Shown: positions 32,334-41,968 of the stretch, in pieces
Numbering within the stretch: the stretch's first letter is position 1
How the letters are laid out: each line of letters starts with the position of its first letter
Source: Nocardia lijiangensis NBRC 108240
GTDB taxonomy: Bacteria; Actinomycetota; Actinomycetes; Mycobacteriales; Mycobacteriaceae
Direction: 5' to 3'
NCBI RefSeq assembly: GCF_001613045.1
Contig: NZ_BDBP01000092.1
Coordinates: 1-41,968 of the forward strand
DNA: 41,968 nt
Translations under genes and position numbers: made by a program
Notes under the pieces: model-generated
Database searches by the model: none
What the model was told of the DNA's origin: nothing
What the model saw: only the letters and a program-made list of their open reading frames with translations

Positions 32334-32339
32334 TACGGT
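32334..32339 (+). promoter_or_regulatory. -10 box TACGGT 7 nt before the first repeat ORF
   Basis: TACGGT ends 7 nt before ATG 32347, so a transcript from here would begin at the start codon of the first repeat-encoded ORF and read through to rarA. The -35 region is weak. Confidence 0.4.
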
Positions 32340-32346
32340 CGAAAAC

Positions 32347-32427
32347 ATGAGCGAACGGAGTGAGCGAATCGTGTGCCAGCGCGCATCGCGCATGCCGGAG
32401 CCGAGCGTCAGCGAGGCGCAGGCATGA
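32347..32427 (+). CDS. 26-codon repeat-encoded leader ORF 1
   Basis: ATG 32347 opens a frame starting MSERSERIVCQRAS and ending SVSEAQA, with TGA 32425-32427 overlapping the ATG of the second unit (ATGA). It is basic/polar with one Cys and no hydrophobic stretch. Translation would begin at a leaderless mRNA end. Whether the peptide is made is unknown; the coupled overlap is the reason to list it. Confidence 0.4.
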   Translation: MSERSERIVCQRASRMPEPSVSEAQA

Positions 32428-32500
32428 GCGAACGAAGTGAGCGAATCATGTGCCAGCGCGCATCGCGCATGCCGGAGCCGAGCGTCAGCGAGGCGCAGGC
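32347..32500 (+). repeat. two tandem copies of a 77-bp repeat immediately before rarA
   Basis: Unit 1 is 32347-32423 and unit 2 is 32424-32500; they differ at two bases (G/A at unit position 12 and G/A in GTG/ATG). Each starts ATGAGCGAAC and ends GCGAGGCGCAGGC. The next ATGAGCGA after unit 2 is the rarA start. The unit contains an inner direct repeat TGAGCGAA spaced by 12 bp. The core resembles the SERSER-type repeats I know from nocardial and related genomes near start codons. Confidence 0.95.
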
Positions 32501-32504
32501 ATGA
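32424..32504 (+). CDS. 26-codon repeat-encoded leader ORF 2
   Basis: The frame starts MSERSERIMCQRAS, differs from ORF 1 only at residue 9, and ends at TGA 32502-32504, overlapping the rarA ATG at 32501 by 4 bp. GCGAGGCGCAGGC at the unit end serves as the ribosome site for rarA. The two ORFs and rarA form a chain of ATGA overlaps. Confidence 0.4.
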   Translation: MSERSERIMCQRASRMPEPSVSEAQA

Positions 32505-33859
32505 GCGAGGGGCTGTTCGACGTGCCGGGCCATGCGGCGCCGGAGTCGGATGCGCTGGGCGGCGCAGGCGTGGATTTCCGCGGGCCGGGCGGCGCCGCTC
32601 CACTGGCCGTGCGCATGCGGCCCGCCACCTTGGACGAGGTGGTCGGGCAGGGGCATCTGCTCGGACCCGGCTCGCCGCTGCGGCGGTTGATCGAAGGCTC
32701 CGGCGCGGCGTCGGTGTTGCTGTTCGGTCCGCCCGGCACGGGCAAGACCACGCTGGCCTCGCTCATCTCGCAGGCGACCGGCCGTCGTTTCGAGGCGCTC
32801 TCGGCGCTGTCTGCCGGGGTCAAGGAGGTGCGCGCCGTTATCGACCTGGCGCGCAGGCGTCTCACGGCCGGCGAGCGCACCGTGCTGTTCATCGACGAGG
32901 TGCACCGCTTCTCCAAGACCCAGCAGGACGCGCTGCTCGCCGCGGTGGAGAACCGCATCGTGCTGCTGGTCGGCGCGACCACGGAGAATCCCTCGTTCTC
33001 GGTCGTCTCGCCGCTGCTGTCGCGCTCGCTGGTGCTGCAATTGCGTTCGCTGACCGACGCCGACATCCGCGCCGTGCTCGAGCGCGCGCTCACCGATCCC
33101 CGCGGATTCGACGGCGCCTACACCGTCACCGACGACGCACTCGCCCACATCGTGCGGATCGCGGGCGGGGACGCGCGCCGGGCGCTGACCGCGCTGGAGG
33201 CCTCGGCCGAGTCCTCGCTCGACGGCACGGTGGACCTGACCCTCGTGGAAGCGAGCGTGGACAAGGCCGCCGTGCGCTACGACCGTGCAGGCGACCAGCA
33301 CTACGACGTGATCAGCGCCTTCATCAAGTCGATCCGCGGCTCCGACGTCGACGCGGCGCTGCACTATCTGACGCGCATGATGAGCGCGGGGGAGGACCCG
33401 CGCTTCATCGCGCGACGGCTGGTCATCTCCGCCAGCGAGGACATCGGCATGGCCGACCCGATGGCGTTGCAGACCGCGGTGGCGGCCGCGCACGTCGTGC
33501 AGTTGATCGGTATGCCCGAGGCCCAGCTCACCCTCACCCACGCGACCATCCACCTGGCCACCGCCCCGAAGTCCGGCGCGGTCCCGGCCGCGCTCGGCGC
33601 CGCCATGGCCGACATCTCCGCGGGCAAGGCGGGCGCCGTGCCGCCACATCTGCGCGACGGGCACTACTCCGGCGCGGCGCTGCTCGGCCATGCCCAGGGC
33701 TACAAGTACCCGCACGATGACCCCGACGGCGTGCTCGCCCAGCAGTATCCGCCCGACGAAATCGTCGGCGCCGACTACTACCGCCCGACCGACCACGGCT
33801 ACGAGCGTGAGGTCGGGCCACGCGTCGACCGTTTGCGCCGCATCGTGCGTGGACGGTGA
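32501..33859 (+). CDS. rarA: replication-associated recombination protein A (MgsA/RarA AAA+ ATPase)
   Basis: The protein has 452 residues. ATG 32501 overlaps the second leader ORF and lies 8 nt after GCGAGG. Walker A is GPPGTGKT (76-83), Walker B is VLFIDEVHRF, sensor 1 is VGATTENPSF, and GGDARRAL is the sensor 2 arginine region. The C-terminal tetramer domain has KSIRGSDVDAALHYL and PHDDPDG. RarA acts at stalled replication forks. The N-terminal 35 residues are Gly/Ala-rich and disordered. It is followed 62 bp later by alaS in the same direction, though alaS has its own promoter. Confidence 0.95.
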   Translation: MSEGLFDVPGHAAPESDALGGAGVDFRGPGGAAPLAVRMRPATLDEVVGQGHLLGPGSPLRRLIEGSGAASVLLFGPPGTGKTTLASLISQATGRRFEALSALSAGVKEVRAVIDLARRRLTAGERTVLFIDEVHRFSKTQQDALLAAVENRIVLLVGATTENPSFSVVSPLLSRSLVLQLRSLTDADIRAVLERALTDPRGFDGAYTVTDDALAHIVRIAGGDARRALTALEASAESSLDGTVDLTLVEASVDKAAVRYDRAGDQHYDVISAFIKSIRGSDVDAALHYLTRMMSAGEDPRFIARRLVISASEDIGMADPMALQTAVAAAHVVQLIGMPEAQLTLTHATIHLATAPKSGAVPAALGAAMADISAGKAGAVPPHLRDGHYSGAALLGHAQGYKYPHDDPDGVLAQQYPPDEIVGADYYRPTDHGYEREVGPRVDRLRRIVRGR

Positions 33860-33907
33860 CGCGGTCCGGAGCGCCCGGTCGATGAAAAACCAGGTGCGCC
33901 GCACCGG

Positions 33908-33913
33908 TAGGCT
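33908..33913 (+). promoter_or_regulatory. -10 box TAGGCT of alaS, leaderless
   Basis: TAGGCT ends 8 nt before GTG 33922 and no Shine-Dalgarno lies between, so the alaS transcript is probably leaderless. Just upstream a perfect 13-nt palindrome GGTGCGCCGCACC (33893-33905) fills the spacer region. It could be an operator or part of the rarA 3' end. Confidence 0.5.
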
Positions 33914-33921
33914 GGATATTT

Positions 33922-36587
<2,666 letters not shown>

Positions 36588-36588
<1 letters not shown>

Positions 36589-37160
36589 TGCGCGACTCGG
36601 AGAGTTCGCATTCGACGGGCCGGCCGCACGCAGCGGACCGGCCCGATCCGGCGGCCGATCCCGGCAGGGGCCGACGCCTCGGCATCGACGTCGGTAGCGT
36701 CCGCATCGGCGTGGCATCCAGCGACCCGGACGGCATTCTCGCGACCCCGGTGGAAACCGTGCCGCGCGCCAAGAAGAATGCGCGCGGCGCGGGTGCGGCA
36801 ACCGATATAGCGAGAATTGCCGAAATTGTGCGGGAATATGAGGCCGTTGAGGTTATTGTCGGCTTGCCGCGCACGTTGCGCGGGGAAAAAGGAACCGCGG
36901 CGGGGTTGGCCATTGCGTTCGCTGAACGTTTGCGATCCGAAATTGCCCCCGTGCCGATCAGGCTTTCCGACGAACGTTTGACTACGGTGTCAGCTGCACG
37001 TGCATTGCGGGACAGTGGAGTTCGCGCGCGTGGCCAGCGGCAGGTGATCGATCAGGCGGCGGCCGTGTCGATCCTGCAAGGATGGTTGGACGAACGGAGT
37101 GCGGTGTTGAGGGCGGTCGAGGAAGCGACGCGGGACGCGTCGTCCGGAGACGATGCATGA
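36588..37160 (+). CDS. ruvX: Holliday junction resolvase-like / YqgF nuclease
   Basis: The protein has 190 residues. ATG 36588 shares a base with the alaS stop (TGATG); a GTG at 36585 is an alternative adding one residue. After a 30-residue polar, Pro/His-rich N-terminus the RNase H-like core starts GIDVGSVRIGVA, then VGLPRTLRGEKG, DERLTT and DQAAAVSILQGWLD, all conserved in YqgF. The protein is linked to 16S rRNA 5' maturation and was first named for Holliday junction cleavage. It lies between alaS and mltG, as in mycobacteria. Around 36810-36900 the sequence is more AT-rich (GAATATG, GTTATTGTC) than its neighbours, without disrupting the frame. Confidence 0.95.
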
Positions 37161-38713
37161 CTGATCGGTGGGCACGGGCCGAGGAACGGTACCGACAGCG
37201 CGAGGCTGATCGGCGCTACCGACGGGACGACCGAGCCTGGGGCAGAGACGGCGGGGATACGGGCGGGCGCGCGGCAGGGCCGCACGACGACTGGGACGAC
37301 TACGACGACGACACCAACGTCATCCCCCGCTACACAGACGACGACGAGCCGCTCTACGAGGACGACTCGCCGCTGTACGAGGACGACGGCTACGACGACG
37401 AGCCGGAGTACGACGAGCCGGAGTACGAGGAGCCGGAGCAGCAGGCCCCGCCACCGCGCACGCAGCGGTCGTCGGCCCGCAAGACCGCCGCGGAGGGCAA
37501 ACCGGCGCGGCCCGCGCGCGGTTCGCGCGGCAAGCGTTCCCGGATGGCCTCCCGCAAGGCCGCGGAACGAAAGCGCAAACGCCGCAACATGTGGCTCATC
37601 GGCGGTGTGTTCGCGCTGCTGCTGGCGGGTGCGGGGGGTTTCGCGGTCAAGAAACTGATCGGGGAGTTCGGCCCGGCGGAGGATTTCGCGGGTCCCGCCG
37701 GGCCGCTGGTCGTGGTGCAGGTGCACTCGGGCGACACCTCGTCGCAGATCGCCGAGACCATGGTCGAGAAGGGCGTCGTCGCGAGCACCGGCGCGTTCTT
37801 CGAAGCGGCCGTGCGCAATTCGGGCATGAGCTCGGTGCAGCCCGGGTACTACCAGATCCCCAGCCGCAGCCCCGCCGCCGAAGCGGTGGCCGCCCTGCTC
37901 GGCAAGAACGCCCGGGTCGGCAACCTGGTCATCTCGGAGGGACGGCTGCTGCACGACCAGCACGACGTCAACACCGGTGCGCGCAAGGAGGGGATCTACA
38001 CCAAGATCGCCGCCGCCAGCTGCATCGGCACCGGCGCACAGCAGAAGTGCGTGACCTACGACCAGCTCGACGCCGCGGGTTCCAGCCCTGACCTGGCCGC
38101 GCTCGGAGTCCCGTCCTGGGCCGAGCAGTCGGTGCGCGAAGCGCCGGACCGCAAGCGGCAGATCGAAGGTCTGATCGCCGCGGGCACCTGGGACTTCGAC
38201 CCCAGCGGCACGCCGCAGCAGATTCTGCGTCAGCTGATCAGCTCGAGCGCCGCGAGCTACGAATCGACCGGGCTGCTCAAATCCGGTGCGGAGACCGAAC
38301 TCAGCCCCTACGAGACGCTGATCGCGGCGTCCCTGGTGGAGCGGGAAGCGCTGCCGCAGGACATGCCGAAGGTCGCGCGGGTGATCGTGAACCGGCTCGA
38401 GGTCGAGCAGCCGCTGCAGTTCGATTCCACGGTGAACTACTCGCTGGACCGCACCGAGGTCGCCACCACCGACGACGACCGGGCCACCCGCACCCCGTGG
38501 AACACCTACGCGATGTCCGGCCTGCCCGCCAACCCGATCGCCGCGCCCTCGCTGAATGCGTTGCGCGCCATGGAGAATCCGGAACCCGGCAACTGGCTGT
38601 ACTTCGTGACGATCGATCAGAAGGGCACCACGCTGTTCACCGAGAGCTACTCCGAGCACCTGCGCAATATCGAAAAGGCAAGACAGAGTGGAATTCTCGA
38701 CAGTGGACGGTGA
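37157..38713 (+). CDS. mltG: endolytic peptidoglycan transglycosylase MltG with acidic cytoplasmic N-terminus
   Basis: The protein has 518 residues; ATG 37157 overlaps the ruvX stop by 4 bp (ATGA). Residues 1-100 are Arg-rich and then highly acidic, with repeats such as DDDEPLYEDDSPLYEDD and EPEYDEPEYEEPEQ. A Lys/Arg block (130-143) precedes one transmembrane helix (about 145-166), so the acidic part is cytoplasmic and the YceG domain is outside. The catalytic Glu is Glu395 in SLVEREAL, followed by FDSTVNYSL and the C-terminal YFVTI..KGTTLFTESYSEH. MltG cuts nascent glycan strands and helps terminate them. The acidic tail could bind cytoplasmic partners or be phosphorylated. Confidence 0.95.
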   Translation: MTDRWARAEERYRQREADRRYRRDDRAWGRDGGDTGGRAAGPHDDWDDYDDDTNVIPRYTDDDEPLYEDDSPLYEDDGYDDEPEYDEPEYEEPEQQAPPPRTQRSSARKTAAEGKPARPARGSRGKRSRMASRKAAERKRKRRNMWLIGGVFALLLAGAGGFAVKKLIGEFGPAEDFAGPAGPLVVVQVHSGDTSSQIAETMVEKGVVASTGAFFEAAVRNSGMSSVQPGYYQIPSRSPAAEAVAALLGKNARVGNLVISEGRLLHDQHDVNTGARKEGIYTKIAAASCIGTGAQQKCVTYDQLDAAGSSPDLAALGVPSWAEQSVREAPDRKRQIEGLIAAGTWDFDPSGTPQQILRQLISSSAASYESTGLLKSGAETELSPYETLIAASLVEREALPQDMPKVARVIVNRLEVEQPLQFDSTVNYSLDRTEVATTDDDRATRTPWNTYAMSGLPANPIAAPSLNALRAMENPEPGNWLYFVTIDQKGTTLFTESYSEHLRNIEKARQSGILDSGR

Positions 38714-39551
38714 ATCGACCGGCATGCCGACGGCGGACGGCGCGGTGACGACGCGCAAGGCGGCGGTCCTCGGCAAGCCGATCGCGCATTCCCGTTCGCC
38801 CCAGCTGCATCTGGCGGCGTACCGGGCGCTGGGCCTGGACTGGACCTACGAGCGCATCGAGTGCACGGCCGAGCAGCTGCCGGGGTTGGTGGACGGGTTC
38901 GGGCCGGAGTGGGTCGGTCTCTCGGTCACCATGCCGGGCAAGGAGGCGGCACTGGCTTACGCAGGCGAGTGCACCGAACGGGCCGTGCTCGTCGGTTCGG
39001 CGAACACCCTGGTGCGCACGGCCGAGGGCTGGCGCGCGGACTGCACCGATGTGGACGGCGTGCTCGGCGCGCTCCGCGGCGGGGGCGTCACCGAGATCGC
39101 GGAGGCGCTCGTGCTCGGTGCGGGCGGCACGGCACGCCCGGCGCTGCTCGCCCTCTCCGAACTCGGCGCGCGGTCGGTCACCGTGGTCGCCAGGGACGCC
39201 GGACGCGCCCGCGGCGCGCTGGAACTGGCCGACAAGCTCGGGATGGCGGCGCGGGTGATCGGTTTCGACAGCGACGCCGTGCGCGAGGCGAGCGCGCGCG
39301 CGGGCGCGGTGGTCAGCACGATCCCCGCGGACGCGGGTGCACTGGTCGCCGAGGCGGTGGCGATCGCACCGGTCGTCCTGGACGCCATCTACAACCCGTG
39401 GCCCACCCCGCTGGCCGCGGCCGTCGAACGGGCCGGGCACACGGTGGTGAGCGGGCTGCAGATGCTGCTGAACCAGGCCTACGGGCAGGTCGAGCAGTTC
39501 ACCGGGCGCCCGGCGCCACGCGCCGAGATGGCCGCCGCGCTGGACGGCTGA
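38688..39551 (+). CDS. aroE: shikimate dehydrogenase
   Basis: The protein has 287 residues from GTG 38688, with AAAAGG about 9 nt upstream, overlapping mltG by 26 bp; ATG 38724 is an alternative that removes 12 polar residues. The substrate site is HSRSPQLH, the catalytic Lys lies in LSVTMPGKEAA and the Asp in DCTDVDG. The NADP loop is LGAGGTARPAL. The C-terminus has YNPWPTPL and GLQMLLNQAYGQ. It reduces 3-dehydroshikimate to shikimate. With aroB (and probably aroK) it gives this end of the window an aromatic amino acid theme. It is the last gene of the alaS operon. Confidence 0.96.
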   Translation: MEFSTVDGESTGMPTADGAVTTRKAAVLGKPIAHSRSPQLHLAAYRALGLDWTYERIECTAEQLPGLVDGFGPEWVGLSVTMPGKEAALAYAGECTERAVLVGSANTLVRTAEGWRADCTDVDGVLGALRGGGVTEIAEALVLGAGGTARPALLALSELGARSVTVVARDAGRARGALELADKLGMAARVIGFDSDAVREASARAGAVVSTIPADAGALVAEAVAIAPVVLDAIYNPWPTPLAAAVERAGHTVVSGLQMLLNQAYGQVEQFTGRPAPRAEMAAALDG

Positions 39552-39554
39552 CCG

Positions 39555-39584
39555 TTGCGAAATTTCTGACACGGGTTCTAGTTA
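39555..39584 (+). promoter_or_regulatory. candidate promoter of the small membrane protein (TTGCGA-N18-TAGTTA)
   Basis: TTGCGA (39555-39560) and TAGTTA (39579-39584) are 18 nt apart, 33 nt before the ATG at 39618. The elements match those before the CocE-like gene. Confidence 0.4.
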
Positions 39585-39617
39585 TGTTCGCCGGGCCTGC
39601 GCGTTAAGGTGTCTCCC

Positions 39618-40091
39618 ATGATTGCTTGGGTAGTGCGGGCCGTCCTGCTCGGCGCGTTGGTCGTGGCGCTGCGCACCGTGCTCGGGTTCGCGATGGTGCA
39701 GTGGCCGACGCAGGGTTCGTGGATGCGGATGCTGGGCTTGCTCGTGCTGGTGGTGGTCATCGTGGCCTGGGGCGTGCTGGACGGGCGCAAGGACCGCGCG
39801 GCGCATCCGGACCCGGAACGCGGCTCGGACTTGACCATTCGGTGGCTGAAGGCGGGCGTGGCGGGCGGGCTCGGCAGCGGCGCGGTCTCCTGGGCGCTGG
39901 ATTTCCTGCCCCGCTTCGACCTCGGCGACAACGGCCTGCTGTTCGAACTCACGGCGGGCGCGTCGTTCATCGTCTTGCTGATCTTCATCCCCGGGCTGAT
40001 CGGCGTGGGCATCGGCCGGATGCTCGCGGGGCGGCGAGGCGGCAATTCCACGCCTTCGCTCACCGAGGGCGCTGCTCCCGCAGGCGCCTGA
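39618..40091 (+). CDS. small four-helix membrane protein (B-4DMT family transporter-like)
   Basis: The protein has 157 residues from ATG 39618, with AAGG 8 nt upstream (an in-frame GTG at 39609 is less likely). Four helices are seen: VVRAVLLGALVVALRTVLGF, MLGLLVLVVVIVAWGV, a moderately hydrophobic Gly/Ala-rich one (GVAGGLGSGAVSWALDF) and FIVLLIFIPGLIGVGIG. The layout matches the actinobacterial family that databases call B-4DMT, whose substrate is not known. The C-terminus (SLTEGAAPAGA) is short and polar. It lies between the alaS-aroE operon and the convergent aroB, behind its own promoter. Confidence 0.75.
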   Translation: MIAWVVRAVLLGALVVALRTVLGFAMVQWPTQGSWMRMLGLLVLVVVIVAWGVLDGRKDRAAHPDPERGSDLTIRWLKAGVAGGLGSGAVSWALDFLPRFDLGDNGLLFELTAGASFIVLLIFIPGLIGVGIGRMLAGRRGGNSTPSLTEGAAPAGA

Positions 40092-40106
40092 CCCTGGAAC
40101 GCGAAA

Positions 40107-40136
40107 CAGCGCCTCGCCGAGATCGGCGGGGCGCTG
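40107..40136. terminator. bidirectional hairpin between the membrane protein gene and aroB
   Basis: CAGCGCCTCGCCG (40107-40119) pairs with CGGCGGGGCGCTG (40124-40136), a 13-bp stem with one U-G pair and a 4-nt loop AGAT. TTTCG follows on the aroB (minus) side. Confidence 0.75.
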
Positions 40137-40156
40137 CTGTTGCGTGCCGTGACTCG

Positions 40157-41278
40157 CTAGAGCAGGATCGCGCCGCCGCTCGGGCTCTCCGCGCGGGCGA
40201 TGGCGGAGTACGCCGCGGCGAGCAGGGACGGATCGGGGCCCTCCAGGCGGCCCGGCTTGGCCAGACCGTCGAGGACGACGAAACGGAGCACGCCGGAGCG
40301 GGTCTTCTTGTCGGTCTGCATGGCGTCCAGCAGCTGCGGAAGCGCGTCGGCGTCGTAGCCGGTCGGCAGGCCGACGCTGGACAGGATGGCGCGGTGCCGG
40401 TCGGCGGTGGCGTCGTCGAGTCGCCCGGCCAGGCGGCCGAGTTCGGCGGCGAAGACCAGGCCGACGGAGACCGCGGCGCCGTGGCGCCAGCGGTAACGCT
40501 CCCGGCGCTCGATCGCGTGGCCCAGCGTGTGGCCGTAGTTGAGGATCTCGCGCAGGCTGGATTCCTTCAGGTCGGCGGCGACCACGTCGGCCTTGACCTG
40601 GATGGCGCGGCGCACGAGCTCGGGGAGCACGTCACCGGTGGGATCGATCGCCGCCTCCGGATCGCGCTCCACCAGGTCGAGGATCACCGGGTCGGCGATG
40701 AAACCGGCCTTGATGATCTCGGCCATGCCCGCCACGATCTCGTTGCGCGGCACGGTCTCCAGCGTCGCCAGGTCGACCAGCACGGCCGACGGCTCGTGGA
40801 AGGACCCGACCAGGTTCTTGCCCGCCTCGGTGTTGATGCCGGTCTTGCCGCCGACCGCCGCGTCCACCATGGCCAGCAGGGTGGTCGGCACGTGCACCAC
40901 CTGAACGCCGCGCATCCAGGTGGCGGCGACGAAACCGGCGAGGTCGGTGGCCGCGCCGCCGCCCAGGCTCACCACGACGTCGTTGCGGGTCAGCCCGATG
41001 CGGCCGAGCACCTCCCAGCAGAAACCGGCGACGGCGAGGTCCTTGCCCGCCTCGGCGTCCGGAATCTCGATGCGGTGCGCGTCCAGGCCGGTATCGGCCA
41101 GCGCCTTGCGCACCACCTCGGCGGTCTCGGCCAGCGGAGGCTGGTGGAAGATCGCGACGGTGCGCACGCCCTTGGTCGCGCCCGTCACCGACTCGACGAG
41201 CTCGCCGAGCAAGCCGCGACCGATGATCACCGGGTACGGGTCGGCGGTGCGGACCTGGATACGACTCGGCTCTGTCAC
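40157..41278 (-). CDS. aroB: 3-dehydroquinate synthase
   Basis: The protein has 373 residues from GTG 41278, with GGAG 6 nt upstream. NAD-binding residues lie in VVVSLGGGAATDLAGFVAATWMRG. The metal and substrate site has VPTTLLAMVDAAVGGKTGIN, then EIIKAG and NYGHTLGHAIE with the metal His residues. The C-terminus DKKTRSGVLRFVVLDG is conserved. It converts DAHP to 3-dehydroquinate, the second step of the shikimate pathway. The start overlaps the stop of the upstream gene by 4 bp (GTGA), implying an operon with it. Confidence 0.97.
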   Translation of the reverse strand: MTEPSRIQVRTADPYPVIIGRGLLGELVESVTGATKGVRTVAIFHQPPLAETAEVVRKALADTGLDAHRIEIPDAEAGKDLAVAGFCWEVLGRIGLTRNDVVVSLGGGAATDLAGFVAATWMRGVQVVHVPTTLLAMVDAAVGGKTGINTEAGKNLVGSFHEPSAVLVDLATLETVPRNEIVAGMAEIIKAGFIADPVILDLVERDPEAAIDPTGDVLPELVRRAIQVKADVVAADLKESSLREILNYGHTLGHAIERRERYRWRHGAAVSVGLVFAAELGRLAGRLDDATADRHRAILSSVGLPTGYDADALPQLLDAMQTDKKTRSGVLRFVVLDGLAKPGRLEGPDPSLLAAAYSAIARAESPSGGAILL

Positions 41279-41968
41279 TGCTGCTCCGATTCTGTTCGTG
41301 CCGATTGCTCGAGTGTTCGCGTGCGGACGCGCCGAGCGCGGGCGCGCCGGGCGCGACCGCTGGAAGTGGTCTTCGGTGCCGATTCTGCCGCCGTCTGATG
41401 TGCGGTGGGCTCGGCGGGTGCGCCGGATCCGGCGTGGCGCGCGGTCAGGGGGCGGGCGCTGTGGTTCGCGCCGGTGGCCGGGTCCGCCGTGGGTTCCGCG
41501 TTCTTCGGTGCCGGATTCGCCGAAGCGGCTTGTCCTGCAACAGGACCGGCGGATGCTTGCGATCCGGCGGGGTTCGGTGCGCCCGCGGGGCGGCACGCCC
41601 TGGGGCGGCGGGTGCGTCCCGAGGTGGGTGTCGCGCGGGTGTCCTCGGGTCGCGCGCCGGAGGCGATGAGCCGGGGGAGCCAGGACCTGGCCGGAGGCTC
41701 CGCGGCCGGTGCGGTGGACTCGGTGCGGCTCGGTTCGCCGGAGGACGTGTGGGCCGACGGGGGCCTGCGGCGTGGGCGGCGGCGCCTGCCGGATGACGCG
41801 CTCTCGGCCGTGCTTCCCGCGCTCGGGGCATCGGCCCCTGCGCCGGATGTCCGCTCCGCGCTGGATCCCTCGTTCCGGGTGTCGCCGGCCGTGGTCGCGC
41901 TGCGGCCTTCGCCCGCGTTCTCCGCGGTGGCGTGGGGGGCGCCCCGGGGCGCCGCGGCCGAGTCCTCG
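41275..41968 (-). CDS. aroK: C-terminal disordered tail of the gene upstream of aroB, probably shikimate kinase (5' end outside window)
   Basis: On the minus strand one frame is open from the window edge to TGA 41277-41275, which overlaps the aroB GTG. The 230 or so visible residues are almost entirely Ala, Ser, Thr, Pro, Gly, Arg and Glu, with GC strongly favoured at third codon positions, so it is real coding sequence. Basic clusters occur (SGRRRRPRRRP, then RARRARARRVRTRT near the end) around one hydrophobic island (SWLPRLIASG). No folded domain is visible. aroK precedes aroB in related genomes, so this is most likely an unusually long C-terminal extension on shikimate kinase. The kinase domain itself is not in the window, and a different protein cannot be excluded. 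Confidence 0.5.
   Translation of the reverse strand, partial: EDSAAAPRGAPHATAENAGEGRSATTAGDTRNEGSSAERTSGAGADAPSAGSTAESASSGRRRRPRRRPPSAHTSSGEPSRTESTAPAAEPPARSWLPRLIASGARPEDTRATPTSGRTRRPRACRPAGAPNPAGSQASAGPVAGQAASANPAPKNAEPTADPATGANHSARPLTARHAGSGAPAEPTAHQTAAESAPKTTSSGRARRARARRVRTRTLEQSARTESEQQ

Noticed and set aside
32347..32500. tandem repeat as a possible CRISPR array
   Set aside because: There are only two directly adjoining 77-bp copies with no spacers and no cas genes.
32408..33904. 498-codon minus-strand frame across rarA
   Set aside because: Antisense shadow of rarA; no domain content.
41279..41596. 106-residue N-terminal extension of aroB in the same frame
   Set aside because: The AroB domain begins right after GTG 41278, which has a good ribosome site, and a different frame in this stretch is better explained as the tail of the upstream gene.

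Overview
The window is high-GC actinobacterial DNA, most likely from Nocardia or a close relative in the Mycobacteriales. The evidence is the strong GC preference at third codon positions, frequent GTG starts, start/stop overlaps of the ATGA and GTGA type, SERSER-type repeats, and the aspS / rarA / alaS-ruvX-mltG-aroE / aroB neighbourhood, which resembles the arrangement I recall from mycobacteria.

Region 1 (1-9190) is mixed accessory sequence. It holds the tail of a Gly/Pro-rich protein with a canonical terminator, a small membrane protein, and a broken TetR repressor gene beside two intact palindromic operator candidates. These sit in front of an MBL / SnoaL-like / MBL operon. A TetR gene, a secreted CocE/NonD-type hydrolase and an MMPL lipid-type transporter follow.

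Region 2 (9214-23041) is the highlight: two divergent, tightly packed operons that look like a beta-lactone or long-chain lipid biosynthetic cluster. The rightward operon encodes a KAS-III pair (one member with the full Cys-His-Asn triad, one lacking the His), an OleC-type beta-lactone synthetase, an OleD-type reductase, a P450 and a Baeyer-Villiger-type flavin monooxygenase. The leftward operon encodes a P450, a WS/DGAT acyltransferase, an AsnB-type amidotransferase and another P450. OleB, which decarboxylates the lactone to an olefin, is absent, so a beta-lactone is the expected core. The KAS pair, OleC and OleD match the logic of nocardiolactone (nlt) and lipstatin (lst) biosynthesis. The added P450s, BVMO, acyltransferase and AsnB suggest a more decorated, possibly undescribed product.

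Region 3 (23081-26117) has a bidirectional hairpin, a small secreted protein, a methanethiol S-methyltransferase and a membrane-anchored zinc metallopeptidase.

Region 4 (26282-41968) is core genome: aspS, a proline-rich membrane protein, a phosphotransferase, a Tat-exported PhoD phosphatase, rarA, alaS-ruvX-mltG-aroE as an overlapping operon, a small membrane protein, aroB and the disordered C-terminal tail of the gene upstream of aroB (probably aroK). rarA is preceded by a 77-bp tandem repeat whose two units each form a 26-codon ORF joined by ATGA overlaps into the rarA start codon. At several genes (small membrane protein, P450 at 15084, phosphotransferase, repeat ORF, alaS) a -10-like hexamer lies 7-8 nt before the start codon, which suggests leaderless transcripts.
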